DNA of 64,000 nt from Lentisphaeria bacterium (GTDB lineage Bacteria; Verrucomicrobiota; Lentisphaeria; Victivallales; Victivallaceae), in assembly GCA_018265615.1 (NCBI GenBank), contig JABLYX010000009.1, forward strand, positions 52,190 through 116,189. The letters run 5' to 3'. The notes beneath the pieces were generated by a model. It was not told the DNA's origin and made no database searches. It saw nothing but the letters and a program-made list of their open reading frames with translations. The position numbers were made by a program, and so were the translations under genes. Below, piece by piece: positions 1-7,799 of the stretch (the first letter of the stretch is position 1; each line of letters opens with the position of its first letter).

Positions 1-455
1 GACAAATTCAATTGCGGAATCAGCGCAATATTACAATCTTTTGCCACCAGTAACAGATGTTCAAAAGCCTCTCGGGTCCATTTATATTCCTCCCGGCCGA
101 CTTCCGGATGGGAAGAAAACGGAAAGACGCCCCATGCTTCCCATACGATATAATTGAACTTGCAGTATGCCGCCATACGGATCATCGTTTCGATCCGGTT
201 CGGATCGGATTCCGGCAGAATACAGAAATGAATCCCCCGGAACGCGCAAACCGGCGAGTCCTCGATTTCACCGCAGGGAAGCAAATAACGCGCCGCGCCG
301 GGGATTCCCCGCTCCATTTCCGCCATTTGCCGCAGTGTGAGCAGGGCATAATGTTTGCCGCCGCTGTTTTCGTCGTAGCTGGCGGAAAGGACTGTGGAAT
401 TGCCGCAGAAGCCCAAAAAACTGCAAACGGCCATGCCGAACACTGCGCAATCACG
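1..455 (-). pseudogene. GH20-like beta-N-acetylhexosaminidase fragment, runs off left edge
   Basis: Reading the minus strand from about 455 to base 1 gives an open frame without a stop. It encodes a stretch resembling the end of the GH20 N-terminal domain (YALLTLRQM) followed by the opening of the GH20 barrel (DSPVCAFRGIHF, then IETMIRMAAYCKFNYIVWEA). In the family this enzyme releases terminal GlcNAc or GalNAc. No start codon or start of the N-terminal domain is present: upstream the sequence becomes a GH95 fragment in another frame. I read this as the surviving 3' part of a hexosaminidase gene joined to an unrelated fragment by a deletion. The rest lies outside the window. The GH20 call rests on motif resemblance only. 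Confidence 0.5.
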
Positions 456-1600
456 GCCGCAGGCGTCGTCTTTCGCCAGAGATCGGAGTTGTGGTACATA
501 CACCAACCACGGCATCCGTACAATCTTTTGGCGGTTTCCGCACCGTTGACGGCGCACTCGCGGACAAATTGGTAGAGCGGCTCGGCACACTCGGGCAAGG
601 ACGCGACCTCGGCCGGCCAGTAATTCATCTCGGTATTGATATTGGTCGTATGATTGCACGCCCAGGGCGCCATCAACATATCGTTCCAGATTCCCTGCAA
701 ATTGGTTGCCTGAGTACCGGGCTGCGAGGAGGCGATCATCAGGTAACGCCGAAATGATACAATAATGCGACCAGATTCGGCGATACTTTTTTCTCCCGTT
801 CACATCGGCGAATGCGTTCATCCGTGCAAAGCTCATCTTCCGCAATCACCGGAAATTCCAAACGGGAACGATTGTATAAAGTCTGATAATCCTTCTGATG
901 TTCAGGGTACAATGCGGTGTCTTGCGCAATCTTTTCAATATCTTTCAGGCAAAGAGATTCCGCAAGCGCGCAATTCGCCGTGAGGGGAGACTGAAAACCT
1001 CTGAAATCGGAACGGAATGCCAGAACAAGCGTAACTTCATCGGCGTCCGTCACACGCAGGAGGCCATTTTTCTGCGCCGTGACACAGCCGCCGTGCGCGT
1101 AAGCTTTCAGCCGCATTTGGAAATTGACGCCACCGGGGCCGCGAAAACGTTCCGACCACTGCGTCGACGCAAAATTATAACGGCATTTCAAAGGGCAATG
1201 CCCGCTGAACCAGATCGCATCCGCATCACCGCAATAATTCCCGACAAGTAAACTTTTCAACTGCACCCGGAAAGATACCATTCCCGGCTTGTCCGCATGA
1301 AAATGGATAACCATGACCTGTGCCGGATGACAGGCAAAAAACTCCCGTCTGAAACGGACTTCTCCGCAGCGGTATTCCGCACCGGCAACTGCGTTTTCCA
1401 AATCCAGATAGCGATGGTAATTCTCCGCCAGTCCCGGCATCCGGCAATGGAAACGGAGCTCGCCCGCCGGCATATAACCGGCGCTGTCCCCTCCTTTCAG
1501 TAAAGCGGTCTCCATTGCAATCACCGTATCTTCCAAACTCGGCAGTTTTTTTAAGAAATTCTTTGGTGGAATTCTTAGAGTTCTCTATTTGCATAGACAC
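455..1600 (-). pseudogene. GH95 alpha-L-fucosidase fragment with frameshifts
   Basis: Two minus-strand frames together spell the N-terminal and early catalytic part of a GH95 fucosidase. The first (1536-739) holds the N-terminal beta domain (YMPAGELRFHC, YHRYLDLENAVA, RFRREFF). The second (739 to about 455) continues with the family motif region SSQPGTQATNLQGIWNDM and TTNINTEMNYWPAEV, ending at HNSDLWRKTTPA. The shift at about 748 corresponds to one missing base in what should read FGRYLMIASS. A second shift lies at a run of seven A on the coding strand near 1550. The first 60-90 residues and the whole C-terminal half of a normal protein of about 780 residues are missing, so it is not functional. 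Confidence 0.75.
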
Positions 1601-2243
1601 TCCCTTTTCTTCATCGGCAGTCCGTGCATAAACTTCAATCTTTTTACTGGATACATCAAATCCGATATAAAGTTTCCGATAATGATCTTTTTTCAGTTCA
1701 GCCTCCGACTTTTAGAATTTGTCTTTTTGCAATGAAGAGGCATATTTATATTTGTCTGGGAAAGCGGAGATCGGCTCTGTGGGGACACAACCAATCAAGG
1801 AATATCCAGATCGCATACCGAAGATGCCGGAGGCTCCAACTCCGGCTCTTCTCTTTTTATCTTCGGGTGCGAAAAATGCCTCCGAAAATCCCATGGTGTG
1901 GGACAGAGCCCCTGCTTTCTGCTTGATTACAAGACATCCCAAATTCCTCCTTTTCAAGTTTGGTTCGCCACATAACATGTTTCCAATGCAGCCTCCCTCT
2001 CATTATATCTAAGTCCTCGCTGGCTTATACGCTTTCCATCATGAAAAATCACAAATGCTGCATTTCCGCTTCATTCACGCGGCCTTGTGCGCGTCTGGTT
2101 AACTCTGTCAGCCAGACACTTACAAAACCACGCGACTTTTGCGAAAATTTCGCATTTATGATTTCTCATTCAGGAAATCGTATTAGAGGTAATTGCATCC
2201 TGACTCTTTCCGGGAAAATCGAGTGGGAAGGGCGGATGCAGCT
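1601..2243. other. 643-bp stretch without a convincing gene
   Basis: Short overlapping open frames on both strands (about 88-105 codons) show no recognisable domain and no good ribosome binding site. The stretch lies downstream of the sulfatase operon and upstream of the GH95 fragment, both on the minus strand. The only structure I see is a terminator-like hairpin near 1826-1846. It may be what remains of a lost gene or mobile element. Confidence 0.5.
1826..1858 (+). terminator. Possible Rho-independent terminator
   Basis: A perfect 7-bp stem (GCCGGAG / CTCCGGC) with a 7-base loop is followed by a T-rich tract (TCTTCTCTTTTT) on the plus strand. No plus-strand gene is recognised upstream, so either a small undetected transcript ends here or the match is chance. 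Confidence 0.35.
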
Positions 2244-4574
2244 TCAATTTTTTAACGTTTGCAATTTGATGCTTTGAAGATAAAAGCGCAAATGCAATGG
2301 CATGGTTTCACGGTTCCGGCGCTTGGGGATGAAGCTGAAACGCAGTGGCATGGTTCGTTCTCCGCCGGGAGGCAGAATAATGGGAATGGTCAGCTCCTGC
2401 GGGTCTTTTATGGAAATTTCAGCCAATTGTGTATCACCTTCGTGCAGAATCAATGTTCCTGCCGGTAATGACGGGCATTTTACAGCCAATGTCAATTGTG
2501 CCGGAATGGACAGCTTCGGCAGTCGAACGCCCAAACTGCCCCCCTTTTCCAAGACAACAGCATCGTCACGAAAGATTGTTCCGTCACAAAATTCTATTTG
2601 CGGATAAGGGCGCATGGGGCGGAAGATTATTTCCTCGCCGATATGCATTGCGCGGGGGACTTGATTCGGATATTCTTGTATCCATTGATAGTTTCCATCA
2701 GCGATCACCAGGAATTTCGGCAGACTTTGCATGCCGCATACGCTGTTTTCATCTGTAGTTTGTTCCGTCAGAAATACCTGATAAACTCCATCTGGAAAAG
2801 TGAGGGGCGGCATTTCCAGAAAGCGACAGGCGTTATCTGCCGGAAGGGATCTGCTTGCCCAGCAATCTCCGGTCGCGGTATTCTTCAGGAACAAAGAAAT
2901 TTTCGGCGCTTGACTCGATACTTCAAAATCCGACTCGATCACCAGTTTGTTATTTTCCTGATGAAATGATTTTGAATACAATGTAAAATCTTCCGTCTGG
3001 ACAGGTTTGCTTTTTTTCCATGCCGAAAAAAGCAGATTCCGGATTTGACTGCTTTCACGGCAGGCTCCGTCGCCCCAGGTCGGCGGAATGTCGAAAAGGG
3101 ACTTCTCCGCCTTCAATGAACAGGTTTCCTTCAACACGGTTCCGGCAATATCCGACACCTTGCAGGGGATGGAATTGTAACGAAGCGCACAATTCTTTTC
3201 CTGCTTCCGCTTGACAAATGCCAAGGTTTCCGGCGTATAAAATTCGGTATGATCGCCTATGACGACAATCGTGGCGTTGTCATACAAATTTGCCGCTTTG
3301 AGCTTTTCAAACAGCGATTCCACGATTTTCAACGAACCGCGCAGCTGCCGGAGTTTGGTTGTCTCCTGGTTGAGTTCAAGATGTTCATCGGTGCGTACCG
3401 CGTCATGCGCTCCATGGATATGCTGATATTTAAAGACTTTATCCCGCTCTCCGACTCGAAATTCCTTGTTCAGTCTCCGGAAAAATGTGATATCAAACGG
3501 TTCGTTGCCCGATACGCCCGACTCCGAATCCTGCGGCGTAACAAACTGGTCGGTGGCGAAGTAATAGTACTCCTCCAGCAGTGGTTTCACAAAAAACGGG
3601 ATTTGCCGATTCAATGCCGCATCCAGAATCTTGATGGCGGATTGCTTCTTTGCCTGATACGTGATAGATGTGGAATTATCAATGACTTCCGGGCTGTAGC
3701 TGATGGTTTGAAGGATGAACGGATAACCTTCGGTTCGGAAGCCGTTTCTTCTCAAACCCTGAAACACCGAATTTTCAGCTCGGCAGGCACGGTTCAGGTA
3801 TTCCGCGTGATCGCCATCATCCACTTCGCCGTCCTGATTCGGATATTCAACCCCGGTCAGAATCGCGGGTACGGCGTACATCGTTCGCGGGATCGGGCTG
3901 ATCATCCGGTCGAAGCAGACAAAATCCCGGAACAAAGTTTGCAGTTCCGGATATTTTTCAAGCGCCTCCTTGCAAATGCGTTCTCCCATCGCATCGACCA
4001 CCAGCACAATGACATTCTCGTCCCGGGCAAACTCAAATTTCGTCTCTTCTGAAATGGAGTACTCCGTGAAATCATAATCCTGAGCCCTGCTGTTCCAGCA
4101 TGCTCCGATGATTGCCGCAATTTGCGTCAGCACGATTACCGACGCGATTTTTCCCGCATTGCGGTAAAAGGCACGGAAAAAGTAAATTGCAACCATCAAC
4201 GGCAAGGCCAGAAACAGTATGTGAAATCCGATCAGCATCAGCATATCCGGGGTGAAAAGATCATCAAAGACCTGTTCCGGGAAAAATCCGCTCCAGTAAA
4301 GATATTGTGACAGCAGCGCAATGCCGCCGCCGAGGAAAACGGCGTTCGCTACCGGAAAGACGCGCGTATTCCGCAGAAGAATCAGAACGGTAAATCCGAC
4401 GGCGAAGCAAATCAAATATCCCGCAAACCCGAATCCCAGCGCACCCAACGGAGAGAGCGAAAAAAAATCACGGTTTTTGAGATAAATTTCCACACAGGAA
4501 AACAGCATGGCGCCGGCCACTGCCGATGCAGTGAGAAATGCCGTGCCAAACGATGATTTGAAAAATTGTTTCAT
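2244..4574 (-). CDS. Membrane-anchored sulfatase-fold (LTA-synthase-like) transferase
   Basis: A 776-residue protein. The start was chosen at MKQFFKSSFG because AAAGGAG lies 6-7 bases upstream. About five hydrophobic segments fill the first 190 residues. An alkaline-phosphatase/sulfatase-fold domain follows: ENVIVLVVDAMGE (first metal site), a YAVPAILTG region in place of the usual nucleophile loop, HIHGAHD, and VVIGDHTEFY (second metal site). A beta-rich C-terminal tail of about 280 residues follows. Family members transfer phosphoglycerol, phosphoethanolamine or similar groups to surface glycans or lipids; the substrate here is unknown. It is the last gene of a three-gene operon, 11 bases after the methyltransferase-domain gene, which points to surface polymer modification. 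Confidence 0.65.
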   Translation of the reverse strand: MKQFFKSSFGTAFLTASAVAGAMLFSCVEIYLKNRDFFSLSPLGALGFGFAGYLICFAVGFTVLILLRNTRVFPVANAVFLGGGIALLSQYLYWSGFFPEQVFDDLFTPDMLMLIGFHILFLALPLMVAIYFFRAFYRNAGKIASVIVLTQIAAIIGACWNSRAQDYDFTEYSISEETKFEFARDENVIVLVVDAMGERICKEALEKYPELQTLFRDFVCFDRMISPIPRTMYAVPAILTGVEYPNQDGEVDDGDHAEYLNRACRAENSVFQGLRRNGFRTEGYPFILQTISYSPEVIDNSTSITYQAKKQSAIKILDAALNRQIPFFVKPLLEEYYYFATDQFVTPQDSESGVSGNEPFDITFFRRLNKEFRVGERDKVFKYQHIHGAHDAVRTDEHLELNQETTKLRQLRGSLKIVESLFEKLKAANLYDNATIVVIGDHTEFYTPETLAFVKRKQEKNCALRYNSIPCKVSDIAGTVLKETCSLKAEKSLFDIPPTWGDGACRESSQIRNLLFSAWKKSKPVQTEDFTLYSKSFHQENNKLVIESDFEVSSQAPKISLFLKNTATGDCWASRSLPADNACRFLEMPPLTFPDGVYQVFLTEQTTDENSVCGMQSLPKFLVIADGNYQWIQEYPNQVPRAMHIGEEIIFRPMRPYPQIEFCDGTIFRDDAVVLEKGGSLGVRLPKLSIPAQLTLAVKCPSLPAGTLILHEGDTQLAEISIKDPQELTIPIILPPGGERTMPLRFSFIPKRRNRETMPLHLRFYLQSIKLQTLKN

Positions 4575-4585
4575 AAAAAACTCCT

Positions 4586-5941
4586 TTACAGATACAGTTC
4601 CAGGAGTACCCGCCCGGAATCGGGGATCGGAATGGTGTTGCAAATGCTGAATTTTTCCCGGAACGCACGCACGACCTCTTCCAATGTCCAGTCATCGAAA
4701 ATATCATTTCGGGAGCGCAGCAGCCGTTGCACCTGAGAATCACTCCTGGGGACAAATTCCACCAGGGCCGCATCGGCGGTCATATCGGCAAAAAGTTTTA
4801 CGATATGGGGCAGCGGCCAGTTGCCGGAAATGCGCAGATGATGAATCAGGGCCAATCCCATCACCAATTCCCCGTGGCAGCGGGAATAGAAGTCGCAGCG
4901 CTCCCGATTGAACATTCCGATTCCGGGGGTGGGATTGTTCAAATCCTGAAGAACGGGAATGATATTGGGACATTTCGTTTTCGAGAGCCGATACAAAGCT
5001 TCCACTGCCGCGGGATCAATGTCTGCGGCGATGACCTGCCTGGAATATCCGGCGGCGATTTCCGAAAAAACTCCGGTGTTGGCTCCCAGATCAATGGTCG
5101 TGTGCGGTGAAAGTTTTTGACAAATTCGCTCAATCTCACTTTTTTTGAACTGAAAATCCGTTTCGGAATAGTTGTTGTCGGAATAATAATCCACCCATTC
5201 GGTTTTCTGTTTCGGGAAAGACAATGTTGCAATATAATTTTTGAGCTCGGCAAAAAGGGTGTGCAGTTTTGCCTTGGTGGTCGTGGGCGCCTGGATTTTT
5301 CCGACCGCGCCGGAGTATTTCATTTCCATTCGCGCATGGAGGTGGACATGGATCAACGGATCGATTTTCAACCATGTGCGCCACGGCAAAAGACGCGAAG
5401 CAAAGTCCAAAGGAAATCCCTCGACATGGGAACGAAAAAAGTCCAGACATCTCAGGTCGGCATGTTTCATCAGCAGCAACGGCGCAAGAAAATGCATGAT
5501 GAACTGCCGGTATGCGCACCAGACTTCACCGGGATGATATGCGCGGAAAGAGCCGTGATCCATGAAAATCGGCCGTCCGTTTTCAAACGCGACGTTGAAT
5601 GCGGTCGCATCCTGAAGAATCATGTCATGTTCCAGCGCCGTATCCGCCAGTTCCAGCGTCAGCAATGCCGCGTCGCGCAGCTGTCCGAAACTCCATTCAT
5701 AAGGATAGGTGATGAAACCAAGTTCCCGAAGTTCAAGCGCCGTTTGGTTTTCAATCCTTTGAAACGGCACGACTTTGTTTTCCTGTATCAATCGTCCGGC
5801 CAATCCGGAGCGGAGAAAAAGCGTGAAGTCACTTTTCCCCCGTTCCGAGATCGCCCGGCAGAGTTTCCCGCCCTTCCGGTACACGAATCCGGTCGGATCG
5901 CGGAAAGAGGCGGGATTGCGTTCAATGGGTGATGTGTTCAT
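4586..5941 (-). CDS. Kinase-like / SAM-dependent methyltransferase two-domain protein
   Basis: A 451-residue protein. The start at MNTSPIERN has AAGGGA about 10 bases upstream and overlaps the preceding small gene by 20 bases. The N-terminal half (about 1-240) looks like a degenerate kinase/APH-type fold, with ILQDATAFNVAFENGRPIFM followed by DHGSF standing where the catalytic and metal loops would be. The C-terminal half (about 270-451) is a class I methyltransferase with the SAM-binding glycine motif TIDLGANTGVFS and acidic residues in IAADIDPAAVEAL. The same architecture occurs in proteins annotated as class I methyltransferases or nodulation-type proteins near sulfatase-fold membrane proteins. 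A role in decorating a surface glycan or lipid is an inference from that context. Confidence 0.65.
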   Translation of the reverse strand: MNTSPIERNPASFRDPTGFVYRKGGKLCRAISERGKSDFTLFLRSGLAGRLIQENKVVPFQRIENQTALELRELGFITYPYEWSFGQLRDAALLTLELADTALEHDMILQDATAFNVAFENGRPIFMDHGSFRAYHPGEVWCAYRQFIMHFLAPLLLMKHADLRCLDFFRSHVEGFPLDFASRLLPWRTWLKIDPLIHVHLHARMEMKYSGAVGKIQAPTTTKAKLHTLFAELKNYIATLSFPKQKTEWVDYYSDNNYSETDFQFKKSEIERICQKLSPHTTIDLGANTGVFSEIAAGYSRQVIAADIDPAAVEALYRLSKTKCPNIIPVLQDLNNPTPGIGMFNRERCDFYSRCHGELVMGLALIHHLRISGNWPLPHIVKLFADMTADAALVEFVPRSDSQVQRLLRSRNDIFDDWTLEEVVRAFREKFSICNTIPIPDSGRVLLELYL

Positions 5942-6074
5942 GATTGCTTTTTCCCTTTTGGGTGAATTGCGCCTTGACCCATGCGGTGATTTGCCGGAAA
6001 AAGACGAGAAAGGTGAAAAATCCCGCCGCCGCCGCTTGAAGAAGCATACTGCCTGTCCCTGCATCGATATACAT
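5922..6074 (-). CDS. 50-residue YIDAGTG-type membrane peptide
   Basis: A small gene beginning MYIDAGTGSMLLQ, followed by a hydrophobic segment (AAAAGFFTFLVFF) and a basic tail ending NHEHITH. GGAGA lies about 10 bases before the ATG. Its last 20 bases overlap the methyltransferase-domain gene, so the two are probably translationally coupled. Small proteins beginning YIDPGTGS with one membrane helix are a recurring neighbour of membrane sulfatase/phosphotransferase genes in many bacteria, but I know of no assigned function. It is the first gene of the operon and faces a 31-bp promoter-like element at 6109-6139. Confidence 0.75.
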   Translation of the reverse strand: MYIDAGTGSMLLQAAAAGFFTFLVFFRQITAWVKAQFTQKGKSNHEHITH

Positions 6075-6108
6075 TTGTTACCATCTCCTGTGTTTGGGGT
6101 TCTACTCG

Positions 6109-6139
6109 TAAGAATGCGGAATACAGGAAGAATCTACAC
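6109..6139 (-). promoter_or_regulatory. 31-bp promoter-like element, copy 1 (minus strand)
   Basis: On the minus strand this reads GTGTAGATTCTTCC, seven variable bases, then CGCATTCTTA. The same blocks at the same spacing occur at 6169-6199 and 7252-7282. It ends 35 bases before the ATG of the YIDAGTG gene. Conserved blocks at constant spacing upstream of start codons fit an alternative-sigma promoter or a shared operator. Confidence 0.6.
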
Positions 6140-6168
6140 GATGACAAGAAAACTTTTTTTCGGAAAGT

Positions 6169-6199
6169 GTGTAGATTTTTCCCAAAGACCGCATTCTTA
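6169..6199 (+). promoter_or_regulatory. 31-bp promoter-like element, copy 2 (plus strand)
   Basis: GTGTAGATTTTTCCC, then CCGCATTCTTA, 54 bases before the ATG of the FGE-domain gene and divergent from copy 1, with 29 bases between them. It is followed by a short GGAG...CTCC hairpin (6205-6220), as is copy 3. Confidence 0.65.
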
Positions 6200-6253
6200 G
6201 AGTTGGAGAGGAAAAACTCCCGAACCAATAAACCATAAACAAGGAGAACGACC

Positions 6254-7228
6254 ATGAACAGTCAATTACACAAAACTATTTTTGCCGTGTGCATCGCCGC
6301 AACCGTCAGCACCGGATTCGCCGCCCCGAATGCGAACGGAGAAGCGAAATTGCACAAATACAGCACCACCATCGAAAAAGAACGTCCCCAGCTGAACGAA
6401 GAAACCAAAAGACTGATCGCCGCCTGCCGCCGCGATCCTTCCGAAGCAAACCTGGCGGCGTTGAGGAAACAGATTGAAATCAATTACGACAAGGTCGTTG
6501 CGCGCAAGAAAGCGAAGCTTGAGGAGCTTAAGCGCACCGCAAAGCATCAATCCAAGGTACAGGAAATGCAGGATATCGTCGATGAGATGCTCCAGAATCG
6601 GGAAAACCGCATTGAGCAGAATATGCGCCGCTTCACCGATCCGCGCATGCGTCCCGGTTCGCGCGAAATGAAAGACGGCTATCTTCCGGTGCTCGGAGCC
6701 GCTCAGAACGTGTCGATCGCCCGTATCCCGGTTACCAACGAGGAATATTCCAAATTCGTCGAAGCAACCGGCAAAAAAGCCCCGAAGGATTGGCGCAATG
6801 GCGTCATGCCCTCCGGAAAAGCCGACCATCCGGTGGTGAATGTTTCATACCATGACGCCGTTGCCTATTGCAAGTGGCTCTCGGCAAAAGACGGAAAAGC
6901 TCTTTATCGTCTGCCGACAGAAGAGGAGTGGGAATATGCCGCCGGACATATGCCGAAGGACGCCGATTTCAACTGCGGCGAGAACGAAGGCACGACACCG
7001 GTTGACGCCTATGCGAAAACACTGTCCGCCTGCGGCGCTGTCGATATGTGGGGAAATTGCTGGGAGTGGACCTCCACCCCCGTCACCGGCGGGAAGAGCG
7101 TGATGGCGGTCAAGGGCGGAGCCTGGAATTCCCGCCGTACCGACTGCCGTACCGAACAGAAAGGGATCGGGCGGGAAGGTTCTGCCGGCTTCAACGACGT
7201 CAGTTTCCGGGTTATCCGCGAGAAATAA
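6254..7228 (+). CDS. Secreted FGE/SUMF1-domain protein
   Basis: A 324-residue protein with a signal peptide (residues 1-23, ending TGFAAP), a charged, probably coiled-coil segment (about 40-130) and a formylglycine-generating-enzyme-like domain (about 145-324). Diagnostic motifs are IPVTNEEYSKFVEATG, HPVVNVSYHDAVAYCKWLS, LPTEEEWEYAA, DMWGNCWEWT, AVKGGAW and a final SFRVI. In true FGE two cysteines follow the GGS motif; here the first aligns with Ser and only the second (TDC) remains. It is therefore more likely a structural or binding member of the family than an active formylglycine generator. AAGGAG precedes the ATG. Transcription probably starts from the element at 6169-6199. Confidence 0.8.
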   Translation: MNSQLHKTIFAVCIAATVSTGFAAPNANGEAKLHKYSTTIEKERPQLNEETKRLIAACRRDPSEANLAALRKQIEINYDKVVARKKAKLEELKRTAKHQSKVQEMQDIVDEMLQNRENRIEQNMRRFTDPRMRPGSREMKDGYLPVLGAAQNVSIARIPVTNEEYSKFVEATGKKAPKDWRNGVMPSGKADHPVVNVSYHDAVAYCKWLSAKDGKALYRLPTEEEWEYAAGHMPKDADFNCGENEGTTPVDAYAKTLSACGAVDMWGNCWEWTSTPVTGGKSVMAVKGGAWNSRRTDCRTEQKGIGREGSAGFNDVSFRVIREK

Positions 7229-7251
7229 AAAAGCAAAATTTTCAAGAAAGA

Positions 7252-7282
7252 GTGTGGATTTTCCCTGAAAACCGCATTCTTA
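7252..7282 (+). promoter_or_regulatory. 31-bp promoter-like element, copy 3 (plus strand)
   Basis: GTGTGGATTTTCCC, then CCGCATTCTTA, at the same spacing as the copies at 6109 and 6169. It lies 51 bases before the ATG of the GX3-repeat gene and is followed by GGAG...CTCC, as in copy 2. Bases just upstream (TTTTCAAGAAAG) also resemble those before copy 2. Confidence 0.65.
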
Positions 7283-7333
7283 AAGGTGGAGCCGGAAAGC
7301 TCCGAACAACCATCAACCAAATGGAGGCGAACT

Positions 7334-7621
7334 ATGAAAAAACTCATGGCACTCACGGCAATCGGAATGCTCATTGTCGGAATCGGCGCCGCCACGGCGG
7401 TCAATGCGGCGGAAACCGCTACGAAGACGCGGAAGAACGGCATGACGCAGGGCTTGAAAAGCGGGCTGAAAAACGGCACGGAGCAGGGAATGAAAAGCGG
7501 GCTGAAAAACGGCACGGAGCAGGGAATGAAGAAGGGACTTGAGAATGGTCTTAAGGATGGCCTGAAAAAAGGTCTGAAGAACGGTCTCAGGAAAGGACAG
7601 GTCAACGGCGCGAAGAAATAA
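7334..7621 (+). CDS. Secreted GX3-repeat protein
   Basis: A 95-residue protein; GGAGG stands 7 bases before the ATG. A signal peptide (MKKLMALTAIGMLIVGIG, cleavage likely after AVNA) is followed by a low-complexity tail in which glycine recurs every fourth residue, typically GLKxGLKx or GMKx, for about 12 units, ending GQVNGAKK. The tail is rich in Lys and carries Leu/Met next to each glycine. Runs of GX3 occur in the deca-GX3 (Yae1-like) pattern and in tails of Rpn-type proteins, but here the repeat is nearly the whole mature protein. Function unknown. Downstream lie a hairpin and a sigma-factor remnant; a second, truncated copy of the gene end is at 8623-8712. Confidence 0.7.
   Translation: MKKLMALTAIGMLIVGIGAATAVNAAETATKTRKNGMTQGLKSGLKNGTEQGMKSGLKNGTEQGMKKGLENGLKDGLKKGLKNGLRKGQVNGAKK
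7457..7528 (+). repeat. Two identical 36-bp tandem repeats inside the GX3 gene
   Basis: The 36 bases starting AAAAGCGGGCTG at 7457 are repeated exactly from 7493, encoding KSGLKNGTEQGM twice. Exact identity in an otherwise diverged repeat array suggests a recent slippage duplication and length variation of the protein. Confidence 0.85.
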
Positions 7622-7635
7622 GTCTCGACGCGGCG

Positions 7636-7661
7636 GCTCCCGGATCAGTCGATCCGGGAGC
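7636..7661 (+). terminator. Hairpin after the GX3 gene
   Basis: A perfect 11-bp stem (G + CTCCCGGATC / GATCCGGGAG + C) with loop AGTC, 14 bases after the stop codon. Only a weak T tract (TGTTGT) follows. The structure recurs at 8727-8752 after the truncated copy, with base changes that keep pairing through G-U wobbles. Confidence 0.6.
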
Positions 7662-7672
7662 TGTTGTAACCG

Positions 7673-7771
7673 CGGACGATCCTCTTTCAGACCATCGGCG
7701 CTCTGGAACGGAATGTGTTCGCGGATCCCATCGCCGGACTATCGGCCGGTATCGTGCGGATTGATCAATAT
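7673..7771 (+). pseudogene. Remnant of an ECF sigma factor gene
   Basis: The sequence encodes RTILFQTIGALER directly followed by NVFADPIAGL and IVRIDQYG. The intact sigma factor at 8838-9434 contains RTILFQTITALER, about 30 further residues, then NMFADSVTGP and IARIDRYE. This is therefore a sigma-factor fragment with an internal in-frame deletion and no start or helix-turn-helix region. It directly follows the GX3 gene and its hairpin, the same order as in the downstream copy. Confidence 0.8.
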
Positions 7772-7799
7772 GGGCAAATTCGACAACTTCAGGTGATAG

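Noticed and set aside
1712..2012. Two overlapping frames of 88 and 97 codons on opposite strands
   Set aside because: No domain, no good ribosome site, and each is the shadow of the other. Kept only as unassigned sequence.
5938..6255. 105-codon minus-strand frame over the start of the methyltransferase operon
   Set aside because: A different frame at the same place gives the YIDAGTG micro-gene, which has a start, ribosome site and recognisable motif.
7457..7528. Possible CRISPR-like repeat
   Set aside because: Only two adjacent 36-bp units without spacers, in frame within a GX3-repeat protein gene.
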